From Thalassomonas sp. RHCl1 (GTDB taxonomy: Bacteria; Pseudomonadota; Gammaproteobacteria; Enterobacterales; Alteromonadaceae), in contig NZ_CANDNZ010000003.1 in assembly GCF_947387555.1 (NCBI RefSeq), positions 434,001 through 498,000 on the forward strand: a DNA stretch of 64,000 nucleotides, read 5' to 3'. Positions 25,047 to 33,636 of the stretch are shown here, in pieces (position 1 is the stretch's first letter; every line of letters starts with the position of its first letter). The notes under the pieces were generated by a model. The model worked only from the letters and a program-made list of their open reading frames with translations. It made no database searches and was not told where the DNA came from. Made by a program: the position numbers and the translations under genes.

Positions 25047-26387
25047 TTGATTACAAATTACAAAAACAAAATAAACTTTAGTTATGCTCTGAAACGATTA
25101 GCCGTCTTTTTTGCGCTGTGTATTTCTCTTCAGGTTCATGCGGCTAATCATATTAACGGTATACGTGTATGGCCCGCTCCTGAAAGTACCCGTATTGTTT
25201 TCGATTTAAGTAAAAAGCCTGATTATAAATATTTCAGTTTATCCTCTCCACAACGTTTAGTTATTGATTTTAAGGATAGTAAATCATTAATTTCTTTCCA
25301 AAACAGCATTAAAGATGATCGTCGTATTAAAAAAATACGAAAAAGTAAGCCAAAAAATAAAGATTCAACTCGTATCGTGTTAGAGCTTGCAGATAAGTAT
25401 CAGGTCACCGTGTTTCCATTAGCGCCAATAGGCCAATATGGAAATCGTCTGGTTGTCGATTTATATGATAAAGACCGCGACAGTAAAGTCATTAGCAATA
25501 AAAGTACTGACTCAAAACGCGATATTGTTGTTGCCATAGTTGCCGGCCATGGTGGTGAAGATCCCGGCTCTATTGGCGCCAAAGGCAGTTATGAGAAGCG
25601 CGTCACCTTAAAAATAGCGAAAAAATTAGCGAAACTGATAAATAATCATCCGGGCATGAAAGCGGTGATGATCCGCCAAGGTGATTATTATGTCACCCAT
25701 GACCGCAAACCCAAATTAGCACGTAAAAATAAAGCCGATTTATTAATTTCTATCCATGCAGACGCATTTACCTCACCGAAACCCAGTGGCGCTTCGGTAT
25801 TGGTACAATCGCCACGAAGGGCAAACTCTGAGTTTGCCCGTTTGATTGCTAACCGTCAAAAAGAGTCTGAGCTGTTAGGCGGTGCGGGTGAAACGATTAA
25901 AAAAACGAAAGATAAAAATCTGGCGATTACCCTGGCGGATATGAAAAAAGAACATACCATGAAAAGCAGTTATGAATTTGCTACACATGTTCTCAGGCAA
26001 TTAAAAAAAGTCACTAAGCTGCATAAGAAAAAACCGGAAGGATTAAGCTTGGCTGTACTTAAGGCCCCCGATATTCCATCGGTGTTAATTGAAACCGGTT
26101 TTATTTCTAACCCGACAGATGAAAAGAATCTCAACAGTTCTGCCCATCAACAAAAGTTAGCAAAAGCAATATATACGGCGATAGATAATTATTTTAGTCG
26201 TAGCCCGTCTGAAGGTACTTTGTTAGCTGCCAATCGCGTGAGAGTGCATAAAGTCACCCGAGGCGAATCACTGTCTGTTGTCGCGCATCGCTATAAGGTT
26301 TCTGTCGGGCATTTAAAAAGGATAAATAACCTCACCTCAAATACGATACGAATTGGACAAACGTTAAAAATACCACAAGCGGAATAA
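25047..26387 (+). CDS. N-acetylmuramoyl-L-alanine amidase with AMIN and LysM domains
   Basis: The 446-residue periplasmic amidase splits daughter-cell peptidoglycan at the MurNAc-L-Ala bond. It has a signal peptide (about 1-32), an AMIN domain (about 35-125, GIRVWPAPESTRIVFDLS), an Amidase_3 domain with zinc residues in AGHGGEDPGS, an SYEKRV Glu, ISIHAD and the catalytic LIETGFISN, and a C-terminal LysM (about 400-444, KVTRGESLSVVAHRYKVS). This matches AmiB/AmiC of gammaproteobacteria, but it is not next to mutL or other usual neighbours. The start is a TTG with AAGG six bases upstream. It may be an extra copy. Confidence 0.92.
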   Translation: MITNYKNKINFSYALKRLAVFFALCISLQVHAANHINGIRVWPAPESTRIVFDLSKKPDYKYFSLSSPQRLVIDFKDSKSLISFQNSIKDDRRIKKIRKSKPKNKDSTRIVLELADKYQVTVFPLAPIGQYGNRLVVDLYDKDRDSKVISNKSTDSKRDIVVAIVAGHGGEDPGSIGAKGSYEKRVTLKIAKKLAKLINNHPGMKAVMIRQGDYYVTHDRKPKLARKNKADLLISIHADAFTSPKPSGASVLVQSPRRANSEFARLIANRQKESELLGGAGETIKKTKDKNLAITLADMKKEHTMKSSYEFATHVLRQLKKVTKLHKKKPEGLSLAVLKAPDIPSVLIETGFISNPTDEKNLNSSAHQQKLAKAIYTAIDNYFSRSPSEGTLLAANRVRVHKVTRGESLSVVAHRYKVSVGHLKRINNLTSNTIRIGQTLKIPQAE

Positions 26388-26598
26388 TCCAGAGGCTGCT
26401 GACCTTTCGATTAAAACTTTATTCAGCCTAAAAGCACTTTGAACACTGTGGCTCATAAATGAGCGCTTTACAAAAATAGCGTTTCTAAACGAGGAAAGGG
26501 CCGCTGCTGCCAAGACATTCAAACGGAAAAAATACAGTGAATTGTTTAACACAATAACCAGGGATATTTAGCCGCTTAATGTGGCATTGTTGTCCAGT

Positions 26599-26991
26599 AT
26601 GAAGATAGAAAGATACATGAATGATGAGGGGCAATTTCGTTGCTTTGTGGTCGATAATGCCAAGATTTCTCGCAACGGCATGACCAAGATAGCTTCTGCG
26701 ATTCCTGGTGTAACGATCACAAAATCGCCAAGGTTCTTTGATGACGATGTTTTTTGCGAATTTACCTATAAAGGAAATTCATTCACCATCGAGGAGCCCT
26801 ACGGTGACAACGCCACCTATGATGTTGTCGCACCAGAAGATAGTTTAGTGGCTTTCGAGGAGATAGCGACTTTTTTTGAGGAGGCAACAGCAATTAAGAG
26901 CAGGGACTGGGGCTACAACATTATGTTTTTGTTGCGCACGGTTATAGCCAGTCTACTCTTTATCGGGTTTATCAGGTGGCTTAGCAGCTAG
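26599..26991 (+). CDS. Hypothetical protein with C-terminal membrane anchor
   Basis: From ATG 26599 the product is 130 residues; a GTG at 26581 would add six. The soluble part (about 1-105) is acidic with beta-like stretches (FRCFVVDNAKISRNGMTKIA, FCEFTYKGNSFTIEEPYGDN), and the end has one hydrophobic span (about 108-126) with a short tail in the cytoplasm or periplasm. No family was recognised. It is 211 bp after the amidase and 29 bp before the kinase-like gene. Confidence 0.6.
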   Translation: MKIERYMNDEGQFRCFVVDNAKISRNGMTKIASAIPGVTITKSPRFFDDDVFCEFTYKGNSFTIEEPYGDNATYDVVAPEDSLVAFEEIATFFEEATAIKSRDWGYNIMFLLRTVIASLLFIGFIRWLSS

Positions 26992-27020
26992 CGATTTGAA
27001 TAATAAGAAAATATATAAAT

Positions 27021-27575
27021 ATGAATGAAGTAAAAGTAATAGCGATAAGCGGTGTTTCCGGCAGCGGTAAAACTTCGGTAATTAAACAATTATCGAAGGA
27101 GTTTTCTTGTCCGTATCTACTTTTTGATGATCATACGGATGAAAATACTTATCCAAACGATATGAAGCTATGGTTTAAGCATGGTGCTGACGTATCAGAG
27201 ATAAAAACGCCGAAATTTATAGATTCTCTTCGTCATTTAAAAGCAGAGTGCGATAACGAGTTTATTTTTATCGAAGAACCATTCGGTAGATGCAGAGGCT
27301 CAATTTCTTCATTGGTAGATTACGTGATTTTACTAGATCAACCTATGGAAGTTTGTCTGTCGCGTGTGATTATGCGGCATATTAAACACCCCTCGGGTGA
27401 TCCGTTAAACTCCATTCCCGGCTATTTATCCATGTATGACGGGTATTTTCGGGAAATATATATAGAGTCCACTAATCAAGTCCGTGAAGATAGCGATTTT
27501 ATCATTCAAAAGGTGGCATCAATTGAGTCAACGACAAAATCAATTAGCCACTGGTTGAAGACTAATGTAATCTAA
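27021..27575 (+). CDS. P-loop nucleoside/small-molecule kinase-like protein
   Basis: The 184-residue protein has a Walker A motif GVSGSGKTS at 11-19, a FDDHTDE segment after the first strand, and an EEPFGR stretch after the next, in the style of uridine kinase and other deoxynucleoside or small-molecule kinases. A lid-like segment with several Arg (LSRVIMRHIKHPSG) follows near 112-126. The substrate is unknown. It sits in the run of short genes; its stop codon overlaps a TCTAACAAACG motif like the start of vibrio-type integron attC sites. Confidence 0.7.
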   Translation: MNEVKVIAISGVSGSGKTSVIKQLSKEFSCPYLLFDDHTDENTYPNDMKLWFKHGADVSEIKTPKFIDSLRHLKAECDNEFIFIEEPFGRCRGSISSLVDYVILLDQPMEVCLSRVIMRHIKHPSGDPLNSIPGYLSMYDGYFREIYIESTNQVREDSDFIIQKVASIESTTKSISHWLKTNVI

Positions 27576-27719
27576 CAAACGCATTAAATTCAACTTGTTC
27601 CTCGGTTCAGGCGAACATTAGATGTTTAATATCCGGGAGCAAGCCCGAGTATTAAAAAAATGAATATCCGAAGAATTGGATTTAATGTGGCACTTTTCAG
27701 TGAATAAAAGCTGTTAGGC
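27570..27719 (+). other. attC-like region between the kinase-like and DUF4177 genes
   Basis: ATCTAAC (27570-27576) fits RYYYAAC and is followed by AAACGCATTAAATTC, close to the start of Vibrio cholerae repeats. GTTAGGC (27713-27719) fits GTTRRRY. Inside, CATTAAATTC pairs with GGATTTAATG, and two smaller stems (TGTTC/GAACA; CGGG..CCCG) are present. The total of 150 bp is slightly above usual. The 25-base gap between the inner stem and the right core is atypical. The DUF4177 ATG lies 27 bp on. Confidence 0.4.
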
Positions 27720-27745
27720 ATCCGACGAAAATTACCAATGGATAA

Positions 27746-27943
27746 ATGATGAAAAAATTTGAATATAAGATTGTCGATTCAAAAGATGTAGAAACTGCTG
27801 GCTTGTTTAAAGGCAGAAAACGAGAAGATGTAGAAAATTATCTTAACGCTTTAGGAAATGAAGGCTGGGAACTTGTAAACGTTGATTTTCGTGAACTCGA
27901 GGGCGGGTTAGAATTCGCTGGAGTAATGAAAAAAGAAGTTTAG
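27746..27943 (+). CDS. DUF4177 small protein
   Basis: The 65-residue product fits DUF4177: KKFEYKIVDSKDVE at the start, NYLNALGNEGWELVNVDFRE in the middle, and a final short strand GLEFAGVMKK. These proteins are a small alpha-beta fold of unknown function and are common in integron cassettes and phage. ATG pairs at 27746 and 27749 are both usable. It is the cassette-like neighbour of the DM13 gene. Confidence 0.8.
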   Translation: MMKKFEYKIVDSKDVETAGLFKGRKREDVENYLNALGNEGWELVNVDFRELEGGLEFAGVMKKEV

Positions 27944-28056
27944 GCAAATGATAGCATTTTTATGTGCCTGATAAGTCGAACCGCGATGGCAGGCAAAGCT
28001 GGCTGGACCTGCGCACAAGCCTTAGTAGCAAAGCATTCGATGAGTGCTATATTGAG

Positions 28057-28539
28057 ATGGTAATGAAAGCAAAAACTTTAATAACACTTATTGTGACACA
28101 CCTATCCGTAGGAGCAATTGGATTTGCGGCGGGGATTTATGTCCTTCCTATTATCACGGCCCCCACCTCTCCTACGGCATCAGAAATATCAGTCATTTCC
28201 TCTAAAGCGCAATATTCTGCGGAGTTCAAAAGAGATCTTAAAGACAGTGATTCACTTCACTGGGGTATGGGTAAGGTTTCTATTGGCTCAGAGTTCATCA
28301 CTCTCATGGGGGAGCTTGCACCTGGTCCAGACTATAAGCTCTATCTGTCATCAAAGTTCGTAGAAACAGAAGATGACTTTAATCGCTTAAAGGGCACTAT
28401 GGTACAGGTAGGTGATGTTAAGACCTTTGAAAATTTTGTAGTGAAAGTATCCCCCGATATTAATCCGTCTAAATACAACACTGTTATTGTTTGGTGCGAA
28501 ACTTTCGGTGAATTTATTACATCAGCAAAGTATCGTTGA
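28057..28539 (+). CDS. DM13-domain membrane-anchored protein
   Basis: Starting at ATG 28057 (28063 is equally possible; a frame from 27964 adds 31 atypical residues), the product is 160 residues with one N-terminal hydrophobic span (about 5-32) and an extracytoplasmic DM13 domain (about 65-158) with LHWGMGKVSIGS, LAPGPDYKLYLSSKFVE and YNTVIVWCETFGEFITSAKY. DM13 domains are linked to redox or electron-transfer roles, with a conserved Cys (here in VIVWCETF). Last gene in the rightward small-gene run. Confidence 0.75.
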   Translation: MVMKAKTLITLIVTHLSVGAIGFAAGIYVLPIITAPTSPTASEISVISSKAQYSAEFKRDLKDSDSLHWGMGKVSIGSEFITLMGELAPGPDYKLYLSSKFVETEDDFNRLKGTMVQVGDVKTFENFVVKVSPDINPSKYNTVIVWCETFGEFITSAKYR

Positions 28540-28784
28540 TTAACGTTATACAACAAAAAATTGCTGTGCATCTGCCTGTCCTTAACGCTTATAACGAGTA
28601 ATCGAGATAGGCAGTTACACAAGTTTCACCACAGTCTCAAGGTCAAACAAACCGGGTTGAATACACTACCGCGCTTTTTGCCAAAAGACGCAATAGCCCA
28701 CGTCAGCATACTCCCCCCATATTGATAGCGTTCGCCCCCAGAGTTACCCAATGAGCCGAAATTTTCTCCAGCTAGATACTGCAC

Positions 28785-29375
28785 TTAACTAGACGATTTA
28801 ACTGCCTCAACGACCAAAAACTCACCTTCGGATGAAGTATGCAAACTTTTGTCAATTCCCGTAAAGCCAGACAGTTCAAGCAAGGTTTTAATGCCGTTAA
28901 ATGATTTTAATGAGTTATCCACTTGCATATCTCCGTCAACAGGTGTGTTCAGATCTTCACACAGCCAAATACGCCCGCCGGGTTTTAATCCTTGAAAAAT
29001 GAGCGACATGGCTAACTTGGAATCCCGCCAATGATGAACCGAAAAAGCTGCCAGTGTTAAATCCACCGAGGCATCTTCCACTGCCAGCTCTTCAGCTCCC
29101 GACTTAATAAATTGAAGCTGAGATTCCGATAAATCGGCTTTTTGTTGCCTTAGTCTGGCCAACTCAATCATTTTTTCTGTCGGGTCAATGGCCAGCACTT
29201 TAACCCCGGCAGCATGTTGAGCCAGACATAAGCTTAAGTAGCCCCCGCCGCAGCCGACTTCGACAATGCGACAATCGGCAGAAACCTTTGCCAGAGCAGG
29301 TATTTGTTGGTGAAACTCCAGCTCCCCCCATTTTTCGTCATAAGATAAAGCGTGCTCGTCATTCCAGTGATTCAT
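28785..29375 (-). CDS. Class I SAM-dependent methyltransferase
   Basis: The 196-residue protein has a Methyltransf_11/25 fold with the SAM-binding motif VEVGCGGGYLSLCLA at about 38-52, AIDPTEKMIELA for motif Post I, and SVHHWRDSK in motif II. The substrate is unknown. It is divergent from an AraC regulator with 93 bp between, so that regulator may control it. The protein is near the short end of the family but the core is complete. Confidence 0.8.
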   Translation of the reverse strand: MNHWNDEHALSYDEKWGELEFHQQIPALAKVSADCRIVEVGCGGGYLSLCLAQHAAGVKVLAIDPTEKMIELARLRQQKADLSESQLQFIKSGAEELAVEDASVDLTLAAFSVHHWRDSKLAMSLIFQGLKPGGRIWLCEDLNTPVDGDMQVDNSLKSFNGIKTLLELSGFTGIDKSLHTSSEGEFLVVEAVKSSS

Positions 29376-29468
29376 CTGTTATTTAACCTGTTTCGTTTTG
29401 ATGAGCTTATTTTCTCCTAGGTTTAGACACCGTCACAGTGCTAAACTTTAGCTATAATCGGCTTATTT

Positions 29469-30287
29469 TTGGCTTTTATTGGTTTGAACTCTTATCTCCC
29501 TATTGACTCCGGCTTCGCTCATATTGACGAACTGCACAGTGAAAAACATCATGCTCATGAAGAATATGTGATCACCCTGATGCTAGCAGGTTACGTTACC
29601 TTTGAAGGCGAACAAAGCGTGAATATTAAGCCGGGCATGCTTACCTTAGTGCCGTCAGGTATGCCGCACGCCTTAGTTAAAGGTAAAAATATGCAGGTGC
29701 ACTGGTTAAGTTTTGCCCCCTATGCCGTTCACTTAGATGAGAAGCATGCACTGATGCGCCCTTTTGCCCAGGTACGCAAAGGTGCTTTGCCTATCTTCAA
29801 GTTACCCTCAGCAAGGCTCGATTACGTGGTTAGCCTGTTTAATGAAGTCCAAAATGAATTGGCGGCAGGAAAATCAAGCAAGGTTTTAGAGAGTTTAGTT
29901 TGTCTGATATTAAACGAAGCAGGAAAAGCATCGAAACTTACCCTTGTGGATTTAGGGGCAGAAACCAAAGTCAGCAAAGCGATACAATATATTCAGTCAC
30001 ATAGCTGCGAAGGCATTAGCCTGAAAGACGTCGCATCGGCACTCCATATCAGTCCGGCCTATCTGGCAACTAAAGTTAAGCAGTCAACCGGATACACTGT
30101 GGGTCAATGGATTATCAGGCACAGGTTAAAACGGGCTATGGAACTATTGGCAAATACCGATGAAAAGGTTGAGCAGATAGGGCTTAGCTTAGGCTGGCAA
30201 GACGTGACTCATTTTATTCGGCAATTCAAAAAATTCCATCAGCAAACACCCGCGGCCTGGCGACGTGAGCAAAAACAGCAGCAATAG
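29469..30287 (+). CDS. AraC-family regulator
   Basis: This protein of about 272 residues has a cupin sensor (about 20-100: HAHEEYVITLMLAGYVTFEG in part, LVPSGMPHALVKG) and a C-terminal AraC double helix-turn-helix (about 170-268: ISLKDVASALHISPAYLATK, WQDVTHFIRQFKKFHQQTPAAW). The start is unclear: the frame opens with a TTG at 29469 without a good ribosome site. It is divergent from the methyltransferase. Confidence 0.85.
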   Translation: MAFIGLNSYLPIDSGFAHIDELHSEKHHAHEEYVITLMLAGYVTFEGEQSVNIKPGMLTLVPSGMPHALVKGKNMQVHWLSFAPYAVHLDEKHALMRPFAQVRKGALPIFKLPSARLDYVVSLFNEVQNELAAGKSSKVLESLVCLILNEAGKASKLTLVDLGAETKVSKAIQYIQSHSCEGISLKDVASALHISPAYLATKVKQSTGYTVGQWIIRHRLKRAMELLANTDEKVEQIGLSLGWQDVTHFIRQFKKFHQQTPAAWRREQKQQQ

Positions 30288-30697
30288 CTCATTGCAATCA
30301 AAATCTGAACAAAGCGGCTTTACACGATACTATTTCCATAAACTTAATAAGTCTTTCCCTAGCATGACACTTTGGTTAAAACCTGTTGAATCACCATATA
30401 AAAAGTGCTCCATGATCACACAACTTCCCCCGCAGATATCTTTACAAATGGCTTTTATAGCGTGTGTAACAGACAAGCAGGATTGACCACAGGTTTATAG
30501 ATGAACCACTATCTTATCCCGGATTCATTCGGACTTCATTCTCCGTTGCAGGTGTGATCTGACTTCAAATCAACACAGGCTGGAATAAATTTAGCCGGTT
30601 TATTCAAGTTACCTTTAGATATCTTGAATATTATAAGCAGACACACACAAAGTTATCGTTAATGCTAATGAGCTTGAACAGTTAAAGAGGTTTGAAT
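30288..30697. other. Gene-free stretch
   Basis: No convincing gene, repeat or terminator was seen here. A 73-codon frame from 30265 overlaps the end of the AraC gene and has no ribosome site. Confidence 0.5.
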
Positions 30698-31048
30698 ATG
30701 AAAAGTAAACTCAAAAATGCATTCGAGCAGGAAATGCAACTGGCAAAAGAGGCGTATAAGAAGAGTAACTACCCTCAGAGTTTTCACCACCTGGAAAGGG
30801 CCCATATCCTTGGACAGTCATACATTATCCCTCACACAAGATCTCACTGGTGGATGCTTAAGCTTGGCTGGAAAACAGGCGATTATAAAGAAATTTTCGG
30901 ACAAGTTACCCGAATTATTGCCTCCCTTATTTTTTCCCGGGTTTGGGTGCCTGTCGGCAACACCGGAGGGGCCAATGTCAATCCATTGAAAAAGATGCCA
31001 ATACCGCAAGAATTGCAAAAATACCTTGATGAAATCCCGGACAGGTAA
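30698..31048 (+). CDS. DUF3703 family protein
   Basis: ATG 30698 has AGAGG 8 bases upstream. The 116-residue protein matches DUF3703: a helical FEQEMQLAKEAYKKSNYPQSF start, HHLERAHILGQSYIIPHTRSHW, then GWKTGDYKEIFGQVTRI and GNTGGANVNPLKKMPIP. Members are often next to membrane-bound or metal-resistance genes; function unknown. Here it stands alone. Confidence 0.85.
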   Translation: MKSKLKNAFEQEMQLAKEAYKKSNYPQSFHHLERAHILGQSYIIPHTRSHWWMLKLGWKTGDYKEIFGQVTRIIASLIFSRVWVPVGNTGGANVNPLKKMPIPQELQKYLDEIPDR

Positions 31049-31271
31049 CTCATATAATACTGCGTAGGTGAATCGCGAAAAGGAGCCTTGTTGCAGTTTT
31101 GCTGTTTTCAAAAGCATAACGGTATGGGTAGCCCGCACATATCAGGCTTATACCTGTTATAGACTACCGTTAATGGACCTTAATTTGCCGGCACAGGCTG
31201 CAACTTGTTTTTCAGAATTGCCTTATACTTACTGAAAGTCCCTTCATCTGCGTAAAAACCAGCCGGTAAAC

Positions 31272-31997
31272 ATGAAACTCTATGCTTTTATTTTTCTGTT
31301 ATTATTAGCCGGGCAAATAAATGCAAATGAAAAAACGATAAAAGTCGCCGTTGCAAAACTTCCTTTCGTTTCCGAAACCCTGTCCGGACCTTTACCCGAT
31401 GTCATAGCCAGCATACTCGATGCCGGTGGAATAAGTTATCAGATGGACTTATTCCCTTTTCCCCAATCCCTTAATCAGGTCGCTATGGATAACTATGATA
31501 TGCAAGTCCCTATCATTGAAAGTCCATTTGTCGATAAAAAGGCTTTAAAATACGAGCTGTCAAATACCGTGCTTTGGCAATTGCCTTTTGTCTTGTACAC
31601 GGCTGCAGACCGGCCGCCGTTAGCAATGGATAATTTAAAACAATACAAAATTATTGTCAGCCTGGCCCATCAAAACCTTTTTGATTTTCCAACGATAGGA
31701 GTCCCTAAAATTGAAGGGGCGATCAAAATGATCCAGCATGCCAGGGTTGATGGCTTTATTTTTGCGGCGGCAACCGTTGACCCTGTTATTGATAAACTTA
31801 AATTAAATAATATCAGACGAACTTTTTTTGCCCGGCTGAATGTTAAAGCCGCATTTCCCGCAGGCGGGGCCGGAGGCGAAATAGATCTGGCACTGCAAAA
31901 AGGTATTGATAAACTGAAAAAACAGCAAATTTACCTGTCACTGATATCCGGATGGGCTCAGGAATACCAAAACTGGCAACCATACAAAAAATATTAA
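31272..31997 (+). CDS. Periplasmic solute-binding (SBP_bac_3-like) protein
   Basis: The 241-residue protein has a signal peptide (about 1-18, ending INAN) and a small periplasmic binding fold: IKVAVAKLPFVSETLSGPLPDV, then QSLNQVAMDNYDMQVPIIES and FIFAAATVDPVIDKLKL. In marine Alteromonadales such lone proteins are common and do not always serve ABC importers; some act as sensor partners. No transporter or sensor gene is adjacent. Ligand unknown. Confidence 0.75.
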   Translation: MKLYAFIFLLLLAGQINANEKTIKVAVAKLPFVSETLSGPLPDVIASILDAGGISYQMDLFPFPQSLNQVAMDNYDMQVPIIESPFVDKKALKYELSNTVLWQLPFVLYTAADRPPLAMDNLKQYKIIVSLAHQNLFDFPTIGVPKIEGAIKMIQHARVDGFIFAAATVDPVIDKLKLNNIRRTFFARLNVKAAFPAGGAGGEIDLALQKGIDKLKKQQIYLSLISGWAQEYQNWQPYKKY

Positions 31998-32147
31998 TTC
32001 CATATAAACAAACTTGCAGGTTTCATAATCAAATTGTTACGGGGCGGGATATCGTGTAACTAGCACATAAAAATTGAGTCAGGCTTTAACTGTCCCGGTT
32101 TTGTTTTATTAAAAATCGTGGCCAAATTAAACTGACCACTGCAATAA

Positions 32148-33344
32148 TCACCGCTCCTGGTTATTACGCTTATGCTTAGGCACGTAATTTAAAATAGAAA
32201 CCGGCACCACCTTTTTCACGGGAAAGCCCTCAATTTCTTTGCGCTCAATAATGTGTCCCAAACGGCTTTCTATCGCACAAAGGTTTCTAAAATTATCTTT
32301 TGACACAAAAGAGATGGCTTCACCGGATGCACCTGCACGTCCGGTACGGCCAATGCGATGAATGTAATCGTCTGCCTGATCCGGCAAATCATAATTCACC
32401 ACACGAGGAAGTTCATCGATATCAATGCCGCGGGCAGCAACACCGGTAGCCACTAGAAAGCGTAACTCCCCCGATTTAAAGTCGGCCAGTAATTTTTCAC
32501 GAACCGCCTGGGTTCTGCCGCCGTGAATGGCCTCGGCTCTAATGCCGCGCTTTTCCAATTGGCTCGCCAGCTTGGCGGCGCCGTGTTGAGTTTCAATAAA
32601 GATAAGCGCCTGATCCCACTGCTGCTCCTTAATCAAATGACTCAACAAGGCAGATTTATTGCCCTTATCTACCGTGATCAGCCACTGGTCAATTTTTGCT
32701 GTGGTCGCACGTTCGGGAGAAATCGATATTTCAACAGCCTCCCTGATGGCGGTTTTCGCCAACCGGCGAACATCGTCAGAAATAGTCGCAGAAAATAACA
32801 GGTTTTGACGCTGCTCAGGCAGGCGATCAATAATTTTATTAATATCGTCGATAAAACCCATATCCAGCATTCTGTCAGCTTCATCGAGCACCAAAACTTC
32901 AAGTTCATCAAAATGCAACGCTCGTTGATGCGCCATATCCAATAGCCTGCCCGGGGTGGCAACGAGAATGTCTATGCCCCAGATCAACCTCTGTTTTTGA
33001 GGTTGGGCATCTACGCCGCCATACATTGCCATTGAACTCAGCTCCAGATGCTTACCGTAATGGCTAATACTGGCCTCGACCTGTACCGCCAGCTCACGCG
33101 TGGGAGTAAGAATAAGTGCCCGAATACGCTTGCCGCGCAGCTTGCGCTCGGTATTCAGTTTCTCCAGCACAGGCAAGACAAAACTGCCGGTTTTGCCGGT
33201 ACCTGTTTGTGCGGCGGCGACTAAGTCTTTCCCCGATAAGATAACAGGTATTGCTTGTTCCTGAATGGCCGTGGGCGCTTTATAGCCCAGCTCAGATACG
33301 GCCTTTAAAATAGGATCACATAATCCAAGTTTTGAGAATGGCAT
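32148..33344 (-). CDS. DEAD-box RNA helicase, RhlE type
   Basis: The 398-residue protein has all helicase motifs: Q motif with YKAPTAIQEQAIP, motif I AAQTGTGKTGSF, Ia PTRELAVQV, II VLDEADRMLDMGF, III SATIS, IV LIFIETQHGA, V ATGVAARGIDI and VI HRIGRTGRAG. The short C-terminal tail after residue 370 is basic (HKRNNQER). RhlE-type helicases unwind RNA in ribosome assembly and RNA decay. It is monocistronic and probably belongs to the core genome. Confidence 0.92.
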   Translation of the reverse strand: MPFSKLGLCDPILKAVSELGYKAPTAIQEQAIPVILSGKDLVAAAQTGTGKTGSFVLPVLEKLNTERKLRGKRIRALILTPTRELAVQVEASISHYGKHLELSSMAMYGGVDAQPQKQRLIWGIDILVATPGRLLDMAHQRALHFDELEVLVLDEADRMLDMGFIDDINKIIDRLPEQRQNLLFSATISDDVRRLAKTAIREAVEISISPERATTAKIDQWLITVDKGNKSALLSHLIKEQQWDQALIFIETQHGAAKLASQLEKRGIRAEAIHGGRTQAVREKLLADFKSGELRFLVATGVAARGIDIDELPRVVNYDLPDQADDYIHRIGRTGRAGASGEAISFVSKDNFRNLCAIESRLGHIIERKEIEGFPVKKVVPVSILNYVPKHKRNNQER

Positions 33345-33636
33345 TTAGAACCTCGGGCATATAATTATCAACGGATTGCTCTGCCTGCTTGTGCTAATAG
33401 CAGATCGCGAGTAAAAAGAGCCGCGCAGTATAACAACAAACCGCATAGCGTCAAGGCAGGAACTGAAAGCGTAGGCAGAAAAGCCGGGCACTTCATAGTA
33501 GCAGTTGTGGACAGGCATGCTGAACTTTACTCGTTAACTTTCAGCGTACAGAAATAAGTAGGGAATACAGCTTAGTGTAAGCGCATCAATCACATCATGC
33601 CTGGATGCAGCTTACCCTGCCCTGAAAGCTCATAGC

